The notes beneath the pieces are model-generated. The model made no database searches. It saw only the letters and a list, made by a program, of their open reading frames with translations, and was not told the origin of the DNA. A stretch of DNA of 9,124 bases from Sedimentibacter sp. (GTDB lineage Bacteria > Bacillota > Clostridia > Tissierellales > Sedimentibacteraceae), in assembly GCA_029256005.1 (NCBI GenBank), contig JAQSYS010000052.1:1-9124 (forward strand), written 5' to 3'. Made by a program: the position numbers and the translations under genes. Shown here piece after piece: positions 1 through 6,369 of the stretch (position 1 is the stretch's first letter; every line of letters starts with the position of its first letter).

Positions 1-1
1 G

Positions 2-328
2 TATAACATCAATGCCGATGATGTTGCTTGTTGGGTTGCAAAAGCAATGAAAGCAGATAAGCTTGTTTTTCTTACCGGAATTCAAGGAGTCTGCAAGGAT
101 CCGAATGATCCAACAACATTAATTACTGAATTAACTGTTCCGCAGGCAAAGGAATTTGTGGGAAGCGGATATGCAGGCGGAGGCATGCTTCCTAAATTGA
201 ATAACTGCATAGATGCCATTGAAAATGGAGTTTCATATGTGCATATACTAGACGGCAGAGTCCAGCATACATTGCTGAATGAATTTTTCATGAATAAGAT
301 TATGGGAACAATGATATTGAAATGCTAG
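2..328 (+). CDS. argB: Acetylglutamate kinase, C-terminal part (5' end outside window)
   Basis: The frame is open from base 2 and encodes the last 108 residues before a TAG stop at 326-328. It matches the C-terminal half of N-acetyl-L-glutamate kinase, the cytoplasmic enzyme that phosphorylates N-acetylglutamate in the second step of arginine synthesis. Recognisable family segments are YNINADDVA at the start of the visible part (nucleotide-binding region), KLVFLTGIQGV, GGGMLPKL (family GGM-x-PK motif) and HILDGRVQHTLLNE near the end, followed by the usual GTMI ending. The first ATG in the window (47) is internal, because coding similarity continues upstream of it. The stop codon overlaps the ribosome site of argD, so the two genes are translationally close and belong to one arginine operon. 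Confidence 0.93.
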   Translation, partial: YNINADDVACWVAKAMKADKLVFLTGIQGVCKDPNDPTTLITELTVPQAKEFVGSGYAGGGMLPKLNNCIDAIENGVSYVHILDGRVQHTLLNEFFMNKIMGTMILKC

Positions 329-339
329 GAGGAAGCATA

Positions 340-1533
340 ATGAATAAATTAAATTATATAGAAAAAGCTGAAAACAATTTATTACACACTTATAAAAGAT
401 ATCAAATCATATTAGACAAAGGTGAAGGTGTATATTTATACGATACAGAAGGAAAAAAATATCTGGACTTTGCTGCCGGAATTGCTGTATTTGCATTGGG
501 CTACAACAATAAGGAATACAACGACACTTTAAAAGCTCAATTAGATAAATTAATTCACACTTCAAATTATTATTACAATGTACCTGCCATTGATGCTGCT
601 AAAAAGCTTACAACAGCCACAGGCTTAGACAGAGTTTTTTTTACAAACAGCGGTACCGAATCTATTGAAGGTGCTATTAAGCTGGCAAAGAAATATGCAT
701 ATAACAAGGATGGTTCTACAGATCACGAAATAATATCAATGAACAACTCTTTCCACGGAAGAAGTATGGGCGCTTTATCAGTTACAGGAAACAGCGAATA
801 TCAAAAAGCCTTCAAGCCTTTGATTGGAGGTATAAAATTTGCAGAATTTAATAATTTAGAGAGTGTAAAAAATTTGATTACTGAAAAAACCTGTGCAATA
901 ATTATTGAGCCTGTACAAGGAGAAGGCGGCATTTATCCTGCAACAGCGGAATTTCTGCAAGGAGTCAAAGATTTATGCGAAGTTAATGATATTCTATTGA
1001 TTTTTGATGAAGTTCAATGTGGTATGGGTAGAACCGGTTCCATGTTTGCATTTCAGCAATATGGTCTTAAACCGGATATAATGGCTGTTGCTAAAGCCTT
1101 GGGGTGTGGAGTGCCTGTTGGTGCATTCCTTGCTAATGAAAAAGCTGCTGCTGCAATAGCACCCGGAGACCACGGAACTACTTATGGAGGCAACCCTCTT
1201 GTTTGTGCAGCTGTCAGCAAGGTATTTGATTTGTTTGAATCCAATGATATTGTTAGTCATGTTAATGAAATATCTCCTTACTTGGAAGGTGAACTGGATA
1301 AGCTTATTGAAAAATATAGTTTTATAATTGAAAGAAGAGGCAAAGGACTTATGCAGGGACTTGAATTTTCAGTTCCGGTTGGAGATATTATATTAAAAGC
1401 ACAGGAGCTTGGTTTAATAATAATAACTGCAGGAAAAAACATTATCAGACTTGTTCCTCCTTTGATTATCACTAAGGAACATGTTGATGAAATGATTGAA
1501 AAATTAAAAGCTTCAATAGATTTAACAATATAA
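340..1533 (+). CDS. argD: Acetylornithine aminotransferase (class III PLP aminotransferase)
   Basis: This 397-residue protein is a full-length class III aminotransferase of the acetylornithine/succinylornithine branch. It interconverts N-acetylglutamate semialdehyde and N-acetylornithine with glutamate as amino donor, in the cytoplasm, using pyridoxal phosphate. Visible family marks are the TNSGTES phosphate-binding segment, the NNSFHGRSMG segment, IIEPVQGEGG, LIFDEVQCGMGRTG with the cofactor-contacting aspartate at D223, and AVAKALGCGVPVGAF with the PLP Schiff-base lysine at K252. I chose the ATG at 340 because AGGAGG at 327-332 sits seven bases upstream; an in-frame ATG at 322 lies inside argB and has no ribosome site. 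The gene follows argB directly, which supports the arginine assignment over other class III enzymes. A terminator hairpin follows the stop. Confidence 0.93.
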   Translation: MNKLNYIEKAENNLLHTYKRYQIILDKGEGVYLYDTEGKKYLDFAAGIAVFALGYNNKEYNDTLKAQLDKLIHTSNYYYNVPAIDAAKKLTTATGLDRVFFTNSGTESIEGAIKLAKKYAYNKDGSTDHEIISMNNSFHGRSMGALSVTGNSEYQKAFKPLIGGIKFAEFNNLESVKNLITEKTCAIIIEPVQGEGGIYPATAEFLQGVKDLCEVNDILLIFDEVQCGMGRTGSMFAFQQYGLKPDIMAVAKALGCGVPVGAFLANEKAAAAIAPGDHGTTYGGNPLVCAAVSKVFDLFESNDIVSHVNEISPYLEGELDKLIEKYSFIIERRGKGLMQGLEFSVPVGDIILKAQELGLIIITAGKNIIRLVPPLIITKEHVDEMIEKLKASIDLTI

Positions 1534-1539
1534 AATAAA

Positions 1540-1575
1540 TGCCACTGAGTTTTTTCAGTGGCAGTATGTTTTTAA
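1540..1575. terminator. Intrinsic terminator between convergent argD and gltX
   Basis: A perfect 9-bp stem, TGCCACTGA (1540-1548) with TCAGTGGCA (1555-1563), encloses a six-base GTTTTT loop. On the plus strand a broken T-run follows (1568-1573). On the minus strand the hairpin is followed by a T-rich stretch, so it may serve both convergent genes. The T-tract on the plus strand is interrupted, so efficiency is uncertain. Confidence 0.75.
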
Positions 1576-3218
1576 TTATTAATAGCTTTTTCTAATCTTC
1601 TTCTAACTTTTTCTTCGCCCATGATTTGCTGTAGCTCCCATATATCTGGTGATGTTGCTCTTCCAATTAATGCAATTCTAACTACAGAGCTTACATCTCC
1701 AACATGACCTTTGTATAAATCAGGATTTTTCTTATAATCCTTTGGTTTAGCTGCATATCCATTTTCAGCTGCTATAGTTCTGATTTTTTCAAACCATTGT
1801 GTTTGATCGTCAGTATGGTTGTAAGTTTCTAAATATAGCGCCAATAGCTTCTTAGCTTCCTCAGCATTTATGTTTTCAGGGTAGCTGTCAACTATTTCAA
1901 AATATTCATCAAAGAAATAATTGATGAATTCAAATATTTGCTGGCAGTACATCAAATCCTTTCTAGGCTTGTCGCCGCTTCTTCCAACTGAAAGCAATTT
2001 AATTACTGATTGTTTGTTGTTTTCTAAAATTTCAACTATTTCATTTTTATGCTCTTTTGCCCAATTCAATAAAAATTCATAAATTTCTTCTGTTGAAATT
2101 TTCAAAAGTACATCCTTGCATATATTGTTTAGTTTGTCTAAATCAAATAATGCCCCAGAATTGCTCATTTTTTCAAGAGTAAATTCAAAATCATCTGTTG
2201 AACTTTCAGGATTTTGGATTCTCCATTCTTCATAGTTGGAGTTTAATATTGTAAGTAAATATTCTCTTACAGCAGCAGGATGATAACCTAAATCCATATA
2301 GAATCCAAGTCCCAGCTCTGGATCTTTTCTCTTAGAAAGTTTCCTTTTTGCCCCATCATCCATTTTCATCAAGTGTGCAGTATGGCAATACACAGGATGC
2401 TCCCATCCAAAGGATTTAAATATCTCGTAGTGAATAGGCAAAGTTGAAAGCCATTCCTCACCTCTTACTACATGAGTAACTCTCATTAAATGATCATCGA
2501 CAACATGCGCAAAATGATATGTAGGAATTCCATTGGTTTTCAGCATTACTACATCCTGATAATTTTCATGTATTGATAATTTGCCTCTGATAGCATCTTC
2601 TATTTCAAATGTTCCTTCTTCAGTTCCCATTGATTTGAATCTTATTACAAATTCTTCATTATTATTTAAACGCGTTTGAACTTCATCTAATGTTATGTTT
2701 CTGTCCTTAGCCCATTTCCCATAATAACCGGTATTAACATTTTCTTCTGTTTGTTGTTTTCTTATTTCCTCTAATTCTTCTTCTGTGCAGAAGCACGGAT
2801 ACGCTCTTCCCTGCTCAACAAGATATTTGGCAAAACATTGATATATTTTGGCGCGATTACTTTGGTAATAAGGTCCATAATTGCCTATTTCGCCATCTAA
2901 CAATGCTCCCTCGTCAAAATTCAAGCCAAAGTATTTAAGAGATGAAATAATTATTTCAACTGATCCTTCGACCTTACGTTTTTCATCTGTATCTTCTATA
3001 CGTAGAAAAAAAACTCCTTCGCTTTGATGAGCCAATCTTTCGTCTACAAATGCTCCATATAAATTTCCTAAATGTATAAACCCTGTAGGACTTGGTCCCA
3101 GTCTTGTTACCTTTGCTCCTGCGGGTAATTTTCTTTGTGGAAAAACTTCATTTTCATAATATTCTATAGTTTCTTTTACATTAGGAAACAAAATTTCAGC
3201 AAGCTTTTTATAATCCAT
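1572..3218 (-). CDS. gltX: Glutamate--tRNA ligase (long clostridial form)
   Basis: A class I aminoacyl-tRNA synthetase of 548 residues that charges glutamate onto tRNA in the cytoplasm. The HIGH-equivalent motif lies in GPSPTGFIHLGN (residues 41-52, H49-L50-G51-N52), and the KMSKS-equivalent is KLSKR at 293-297. RIEDTD after the first motif and the YPCFCTEEEL segment are typical of GluRS. GlnRS normally has a PEPNGYLHIGH-type motif instead, so I favour GluRS; whether it also mischarges tRNA-Gln (non-discriminating) cannot be seen. It is longer than the usual bacterial GluRS of roughly 480 residues, with the extra length partly in an N-terminal extension before the HIGH motif. Start choice: GGAGG lies five bases before the ATG at 3218; an ATG at 3221 is only two bases from it, and a further in-frame ATG at 3242 precedes the ribosome site. 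Convergent with argD. Confidence 0.9.
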   Translation of the reverse strand: MDYKKLAEILFPNVKETIEYYENEVFPQRKLPAGAKVTRLGPSPTGFIHLGNLYGAFVDERLAHQSEGVFFLRIEDTDEKRKVEGSVEIIISSLKYFGLNFDEGALLDGEIGNYGPYYQSNRAKIYQCFAKYLVEQGRAYPCFCTEEELEEIRKQQTEENVNTGYYGKWAKDRNITLDEVQTRLNNNEEFVIRFKSMGTEEGTFEIEDAIRGKLSIHENYQDVVMLKTNGIPTYHFAHVVDDHLMRVTHVVRGEEWLSTLPIHYEIFKSFGWEHPVYCHTAHLMKMDDGAKRKLSKRKDPELGLGFYMDLGYHPAAVREYLLTILNSNYEEWRIQNPESSTDDFEFTLEKMSNSGALFDLDKLNNICKDVLLKISTEEIYEFLLNWAKEHKNEIVEILENNKQSVIKLLSVGRSGDKPRKDLMYCQQIFEFINYFFDEYFEIVDSYPENINAEEAKKLLALYLETYNHTDDQTQWFEKIRTIAAENGYAAKPKDYKKNPDLYKGHVGDVSSVVRIALIGRATSPDIWELQQIMGEEKVRRRLEKAINN

Positions 3219-3246
3219 CATATCCTCCAATAATATTATCATATGT

Positions 3247-3275
3247 ATGTTACATTAATTACCTATTTTTTTCAA
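3247..3275 (-). promoter_or_regulatory. Candidate sigma-A promoter for gltX
   Basis: On the minus strand TTGAAA (3275-3270) is separated by 17 bases from TAACAT (3252-3247). The -35 box matches five of six consensus bases and the -10 box four of six. It lies between the GNAT gene and gltX, about 30 bases before the gltX start. Co-transcription from the GNAT promoter is the alternative. Confidence 0.4.
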
Positions 3276-3288
3276 TATCATATTTAAT

Positions 3289-3726
3289 TTAATGCTTACA
3301 ATGACCGCCTACATCCCCAGTCATCACCATTAAGTTTATTCCACTTTCGTTTGATTGTACAGTCTCAAATCCTATGTTCACAAACATCTTTGTACAACTG
3401 CTTTTACATTCTGTGTAAGTTTTTTCTGCACCCATGTTAACAGCTCTTCTCACTAGCATTCTCACAATTAAATCGCCGTAATGTCTGCCTCTGAATTCCT
3501 TAAGGACACACACATTGTCAATGAAGTACTTTCCTTCTTTAAATAAGAGTCTGCCGGTTCCAACAGCATTCTCATCATCATATACAACTGCATTAAATGC
3601 AAACTCATCAAAAATATCAGAAATATTATTTTCGATTAACTTTAATTCTTCAGTAATAACTTTCTTTCTTATATCTAATGCTTCATTTATACTATTTATT
3701 CCTTGGAACCATTTTGTAGATATCAT
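3289..3726 (-). CDS. GNAT family N-acetyltransferase, substrate unknown
   Basis: A 145-residue single-domain acetyltransferase of the GNAT fold, which transfers the acetyl group of acetyl-CoA to an amine. The acetyl-CoA pyrophosphate-binding motif A is visible as VCVLKEFRGRHYGD (about residues 72-85, R79-G80-R81-H82-Y83-G84), preceded by the strand with VGTGRLLF and followed by a long helix. CTKMFVNIGFE at about 111-121 corresponds to the motif B region near the C terminus. The tail is short and rich in glycine, cysteine and histidine (VGGHCKH), which is unusual and could bind a metal, but that is inference. An AGAGGT ribosome site five bases upstream supports the ATG at 3726. It lies upstream of gltX on the same strand and diverges from the XRE regulator. 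Substrate and role cannot be told from sequence. Confidence 0.82.
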   Translation of the reverse strand: MISTKWFQGINSINEALDIRKKVITEELKLIENNISDIFDEFAFNAVVYDDENAVGTGRLLFKEGKYFIDNVCVLKEFRGRHYGDLIVRMLVRRAVNMGAEKTYTECKSSCTKMFVNIGFETVQSNESGINLMVMTGDVGGHCKH

Positions 3727-3821
3727 ATTTGACCTCTAATATTTATTTAAAATCATTTTATCATAAATGCAAGACGTTTATCATCTTGCTTCACGTCTAC
3801 TTTGTTTCATCAATTGTATTC

Positions 3822-3830
3822 ATTATAACA
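3822..3830 (-). promoter_or_regulatory. Extended -10 promoter candidate for the GNAT gene
   Basis: On the minus strand the string TGTTATAAT reads as an extended -10 element (TGnTATAAT), with the TATAAT box at 3827-3822. No good -35 box is visible at 16-18 bases, which fits an extended -10 type. It leaves an untranslated leader of roughly 90 bases before the ATG at 3726. That leader holds two overlapping small inverted repeats, GCAAGA/TCTTGC (3769-3774 with 3784-3789) and AGACGT/ACGTCT (3773-3778 with 3793-3798, approximately). Confidence 0.45.
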
Positions 3831-3874
3831 TATTTTTTATTTCTGTATTCTTTTTTGTTTGGGATTTTTTAGAC

Positions 3875-3902
3875 AATTTGATATTATTTAATATAATCAA
3901 AA
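3875..3902. promoter_or_regulatory. Dyad operator candidate, upstream copy
   Basis: TTTGAT (3877-3882) and ATCAAA (3896-3901) form an inverted repeat with a 13-base AT-only centre; within the 23 bases 3878-3900, nine of eleven symmetrical positions pair. A second, very similar dyad begins 61 bases downstream (3936). It sits between the two divergent promoters. A role as binding site of the adjacent XRE regulator is inference. Confidence 0.4.
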
Positions 3903-3920
3903 TTATAATCTCTTAATTTA

Positions 3921-3948
3921 TTGTAAAATCTGTAAAATTTGATATAAT
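3921..3948 (+). promoter_or_regulatory. Sigma-A promoter candidate for the XRE regulator gene
   Basis: TTGTAA (3921-3926) and a perfect TATAAT (3943-3948) are separated by 16 bases, giving a start point around 3955 and a short leader before the ribosome site at 3970-3975. The -10 box lies inside the downstream dyad, so a protein bound there would block the promoter. Confidence 0.55.
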
Positions 3949-3962
3949 ATAATTAATCAAAT
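3936..3962. promoter_or_regulatory. Dyad operator candidate, downstream copy over the -10 box
   Basis: TTTGAT (3938-3943) and ATCAAA (3956-3961) form an inverted repeat with a 12-base centre, flanked by one further complementary pair. It starts with the same ten bases, AATTTGATAT, as the copy at 3875. It overlaps the predicted -10 box and start point of the XRE gene, a typical place for autorepression. Confidence 0.42.
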
Positions 3963-3981
3963 AAATTTAGAGGTGAATGAT

Positions 3982-4179
3982 ATGACATTAGGTGAAAAAT
4001 TAAGACAAATCAGAAAAGAACACGACATGACAAAACAAGAGCTTAGCAATGCACTGAATGTTCCAAGAGAAAGAATCAAATTATATGAAATTGGTGAAGA
4101 AGAGCCATCTGAATTTTATTTATTAACTTTTACAAAGCACTTTAATATTTCCTTAGAAGATTTGCCATCATATAAATAA
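3982..4179 (+). CDS. Small XRE-family helix-turn-helix regulator
   Basis: A 65-residue protein made almost entirely of one HTH_3/Cro-CI type domain: LGEKLRQIRKEHDMTKQELSNAL contains helices 1 and 2, NVPRERIKLYEIGEEEPS the recognition helix region and turn, and the FYLLTFTKHFNISLEDL segment closes the domain. There is no extra sensing domain, so any signal would act through a partner, through dimer stability or through protein level. The ATG at 3982 is preferred because AGAGGTG at 3969-3975 sits at the right distance; an upstream in-frame GTG at 3973 lies within that ribosome site. Two TTTGAT/ATCAAA dyads precede the gene and one covers its -10 box, which suggests autoregulation. The target genes could include the divergent GNAT gene or the downstream importer operon, but neither is shown. 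Confidence 0.85.
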   Translation: MTLGEKLRQIRKEHDMTKQELSNALNVPRERIKLYEIGEEEPSEFYLLTFTKHFNISLEDLPSYK

Positions 4180-4231
4180 GAAACAAATATACATTACAGA
4201 AAAAATAATCTGAGCTTAAGGTTATCTGAGG

Positions 4232-4273
4232 GCAAGGAAAAATTAAGTTATTGATATAACTTTAATTCCTTGC
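4232..4273 (+). promoter_or_regulatory. Antiterminator-like hairpin in the leader of the TM1266-ABC operon
   Basis: GCAAGGAA (4232-4239) can pair with TTCCTTGC (4266-4273), and inside them GTTAT (4247-4251) pairs with ATAAC (4256-4260) around a TGAT loop, giving a long stem with small internal mismatches. Its right arm is the left arm of the terminator that follows, so the two structures exclude each other. Upstream lies a direct repeat of ATCTGAG (4208-4214 and 4224-4230). I do not recognise a known riboswitch aptamer here. Confidence 0.45.
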
Positions 4274-4291
4274 GCTTGCAAGGAATTTTTT
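4264..4291 (+). terminator. Intrinsic terminator in the XRE to TM1266 intergenic region
   Basis: A perfect 10-bp stem, AATTCCTTGC (4264-4273) with GCAAGGAATT (4278-4287), closes a GCTT loop and is followed by a T-run through 4291. It may simply end the XRE transcript. Because a competing upstream hairpin uses the same left arm and the operon starts only 78 bases later, it may instead be a regulated attenuator. Confidence 0.75.
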
Positions 4292-4299
4292 GTATGCAA

Positions 4300-4347
4300 G
4301 GTGTCTCCAATGTAAGTAATAGTAAGAATCAACTACTTTGGGGAACC
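4300..4347 (+). promoter_or_regulatory. Structured leader element before the TM1266-like gene
   Basis: GGT and TCTCC (4300-4302, 4304-4308, with G4303 bulged) can pair with GGGGAACC (4340-4347), one pair being G-U. An inner stem, AAGTA (4314-4318) with TACTT (4334-4338), fits inside. The element ends 11 bases before the AAGGAG ribosome site (4358-4363). A third GCAAGG at 4296-4301 could also compete for the terminator arm. The fold was drawn by eye. Confidence 0.3.
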
Positions 4348-4368
4348 AAACTGTGAAAAGGAGATTTC

Positions 4369-4614
4369 ATGGATAAAAGAATAGGTGTAGTCGGAATAGT
4401 AATTGAAGAATTGATGCATATTTCAGAGGTGAATGAAATTTTGTCACAATTCGGCAACATTATTGTCGGCAGAATGGGTATTCCTTACAGGGAACGTGGT
4501 GTCAATGTCATCTCATTAATTGTGGATGGCACTACAGATGAAATTGGCGCTCTAACAGGCAAGTTAGGAAAAATAAACGGGATAAGCGTAAAAAGCGCAT
4601 TATCAAAAAAATAA
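4369..4614 (+). CDS. TM1266-like small protein (putative iron-only hydrogenase system regulator family)
   Basis: An 81-residue protein that I recognise as the TM1266 family, known from the Thermotoga gene next to [FeFe]-hydrogenase maturation genes and often annotated as iron-only hydrogenase system regulator. The family has an ACT-like ferredoxin fold. Visible family segments are KRIGVVGIVIE at the start, IIVGRMGIPYRERGVNVISLIVDGTTDEIGALTGKLGKI across the middle, and ISVKSAL at the end. There is no helix-turn-helix, so direct DNA binding is doubtful; small-molecule sensing or partner binding is more likely, as for ACT-type folds. AAGGAG lies five bases before the ATG. It is the first gene of an operon with a complete ABC importer; the lipoprotein gene starts 11 bases after its stop. 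No hydrogenase or HydEFG gene lies in this window, so the regulator name rests on the family alone. Confidence 0.85.
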   Translation: MDKRIGVVGIVIEELMHISEVNEILSQFGNIIVGRMGIPYRERGVNVISLIVDGTTDEIGALTGKLGKINGISVKSALSKK

Positions 4615-4625
4615 TTGGAGGAAGT

Positions 4626-5645
4626 ATGAAAAAAATAAATTTATTATTAGCATTACTTTTAATTGTTGTCTTAGTTACAGGATGCAGCAAGTATATAGCA
4701 GGACAAAAACCTGAAGCAAATCAACCACCACAAGAAATACAAGAAGAACCAGAGGAACCTGTCAATGTTACTATTGCAGGACTAAAGGGGCCAACATCAA
4801 TAGGTATGATTAAAATGATTGATGAAAAAGCATTAAACAGCAGTAATTACAATGTTGAATATGTTGCTGAAGGCGCACCGGATTCTCTTACCGCAAAAAT
4901 TATTAACGGAGAAATACAAATTTCTTCAGTACCTATTAACTTAGCTTCTGTTTTATATAATAAAACCGGAGGTAATATTCAGCTGATGGCTGTTAACACC
5001 ATAGGAAACTTATATATAGTCGGAACTGATGAAGTTACTTCTATATTAGATTTAGAAGGAAAGACTCTTGGTATGAGTGGAAAGGGCTCAACTCCTGACT
5101 ATGCAATTAATTACATATTGAAGCAAAATGGTTTAGAAGGAAAAGTAGAACTTGATTATGCAGCTGACCATGCAACAATGGCACAATCTGTAATAGCAGA
5201 GGATTCTAAGGTTGCACTTCTACCTCAGCCATTTGTTACACAAACAATGATGAAAAACAACAATGTTAAAATGCTGATTGATTTAAATGAAGAATGGAAA
5301 AAGGCATCATCAGATGCAAGCCAACTATATACTGGATGTATTGTTGTAAGCAAGGAATTTGCTGAGAATAACAAGGAATTTATTGCTGAATTTTTAAAAG
5401 AATATGAAGCTTCAGTTAACTGGGTTAATGAAAATCCAAAAGATGCTTCCTTACTTGTAGAAAAAAATGAACTAATGCCAAGCGCAACATTAGTTGAAAA
5501 GGCAATACCATTCTGCGGAATTACTTTTTTAGAAGCTCAAGAAGAAAAAACTGGTTTAAACAACTTTTACAAGGTTTTATTTGATTCAAATCCGGCTTCC
5601 ATAGGAGGAAAGTTGCCTGATGATGCATTCTATTTTGCACAATAA
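4626..5645 (+). CDS. ABC importer substrate-binding lipoprotein, NitT/TauT (SsuA/NMT1-THI5-like) type
   Basis: A 339-residue exported lipoprotein. Residues 1-19 form a signal peptide (two lysines, then a hydrophobic run), with a lipobox VTGC and lipidation at C20. A linker rich in glutamate, proline and glutamine (about 25-45) precedes the binding domain, which starts at VNVTIAGLKGPTSIGM. Family-like segments are IINGEIQISSVPINLASVLYNK (cleft region), LEGKTLGMSGKGSTPDYAINYILKQNGL (typical of aliphatic sulfonate, nitrate and pyrimidine-precursor binding proteins) and ALLPQPFVTQTM. It would sit on the outer face of the membrane and hand its ligand to the permease encoded next. The ligand cannot be told: nitrate, sulfonates, thiamine precursors and other small organics are all handled by this class. 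GGAGG is four bases before the ATG, and the 3' end overlaps the permease gene by 26 bases. Confidence 0.88.
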   Translation: MKKINLLLALLLIVVLVTGCSKYIAGQKPEANQPPQEIQEEPEEPVNVTIAGLKGPTSIGMIKMIDEKALNSSNYNVEYVAEGAPDSLTAKIINGEIQISSVPINLASVLYNKTGGNIQLMAVNTIGNLYIVGTDEVTSILDLEGKTLGMSGKGSTPDYAINYILKQNGLEGKVELDYAADHATMAQSVIAEDSKVALLPQPFVTQTMMKNNNVKMLIDLNEEWKKASSDASQLYTGCIVVSKEFAENNKEFIAEFLKEYEASVNWVNENPKDASLLVEKNELMPSATLVEKAIPFCGITFLEAQEEKTGLNNFYKVLFDSNPASIGGKLPDDAFYFAQ

Positions 5646-6369
5646 GAGCAGGAAAATTTATATAATATTATTTTGGATAGTTGTATGGGAAGTATTATCC
5701 TTGGTTATTAATCAGGAGATTTACCTCCCTTCTCCTTTTTCTACATTTAATGCACTTGTTGATTTACTGAAAAATAAGGACACATACATTACAATACTTT
5801 TCAGCACTTATAGAACACTCTCAGGCTTTTTTGTTTCTTGCCTTTTTGGCATAGTTATAGGATACATTTGCGGCACGAATCAGTTTTTTTACGATCTATT
5901 TACTCCTTTCATTGGAATAATAAGGACAGTTCCTGTTATGTCCATAATAATCATTGCAATTATGTGGTTTAAGGATACTAATGTACCTATATTTGTAGCA
6001 TTTCTCATGTGTTTCCCAATTATATGGACAAACACAGTAAGTGGAATTAAATCTACCGACCCAAAGCTTTTACAAATGTGCCAAATTTACAATATTAAAA
6101 AAGTTCGTGTAATAACATCTGTTTATTTTTATTCCGTTCTTCCATATGTTAAGGCAGCAATGATATCAGCACTTGGCATAGGATGGAAGGTGACATCTGC
6201 TGCTGAAGTACTGAGTCTTCCAAAGTATTCAATAGGACGCTACCTATATGATTCAAAGGTTTACTTAGAAATACCGGCCTTGTTTGCTTGGACCGTTATA
6301 ATTATTACATTGAGCTATTTTTTTGAAACAGTGCTTAAAAAACTTTTTAAATCGAGGAATTATGATTAA
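5620..6369 (+). CDS. ABC importer permease, NitT/TauT (SsuC/TauC) type
   Basis: A 249-residue integral membrane protein with about six hydrophobic segments, near residues 13-30, 67-84, 97-116, 121-138, 178-199 and 218-237. The cytoplasmic EAA-type coupling loop that docks on the ATPase lies around residues 139-205, including LLQMCQIYNIKKVRVITSVYFYSVLPYV, followed by ALGIGWKVTSAAEVLSLPKYSIG, a region characteristic of SsuC/TauC permeases. RTVPVMSIIII at 102-112 matches the family segment that follows the second membrane helix. As a homodimer it would form the channel for the ligand caught by the lipoprotein. The ATG at 5620 lies inside the lipoprotein gene, 11 bases after an AGGAGG site (5603-5608), and the 3' end overlaps the ATPase gene by eight bases; both overlaps suggest translational coupling. 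Confidence 0.9.
   Translation: MMHSILHNKSRKIYIILFWIVVWEVLSLVINQEIYLPSPFSTFNALVDLLKNKDTYITILFSTYRTLSGFFVSCLFGIVIGYICGTNQFFYDLFTPFIGIIRTVPVMSIIIIAIMWFKDTNVPIFVAFLMCFPIIWTNTVSGIKSTDPKLLQMCQIYNIKKVRVITSVYFYSVLPYVKAAMISALGIGWKVTSAAEVLSLPKYSIGRYLYDSKVYLEIPALFAWTVIIITLSYFFETVLKKLFKSRNYD

Noticed and set aside
994..1472. Minus-strand ORFs opposite argD
   Set aside because: They are shadows of argD codon structure without ribosome sites or recognisable domains.
3515..3739. Plus-strand ORF of 74 codons opposite the GNAT gene
   Set aside because: It has no ribosome site, gives a low-complexity translation rich in Ser and Phe, and is fully covered by a well-supported minus-strand gene.
3769..3798. Regulatory hairpin in the GNAT leader from the overlapping six-base inverted repeats
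   Set aside because: The arms are short and the loops long, and no terminator or ribosome-site occlusion results, so it is noted only within the promoter entry.
4180..4368. Known riboswitch (TPP, FMN, SAM, lysine, ZTP, c-di-GMP) in the leader
   Set aside because: I looked for the conserved cores, for example CTGAGA plus ACCTGATC for TPP, and found no match beyond isolated short strings. Only the terminator/antiterminator geometry is supported.
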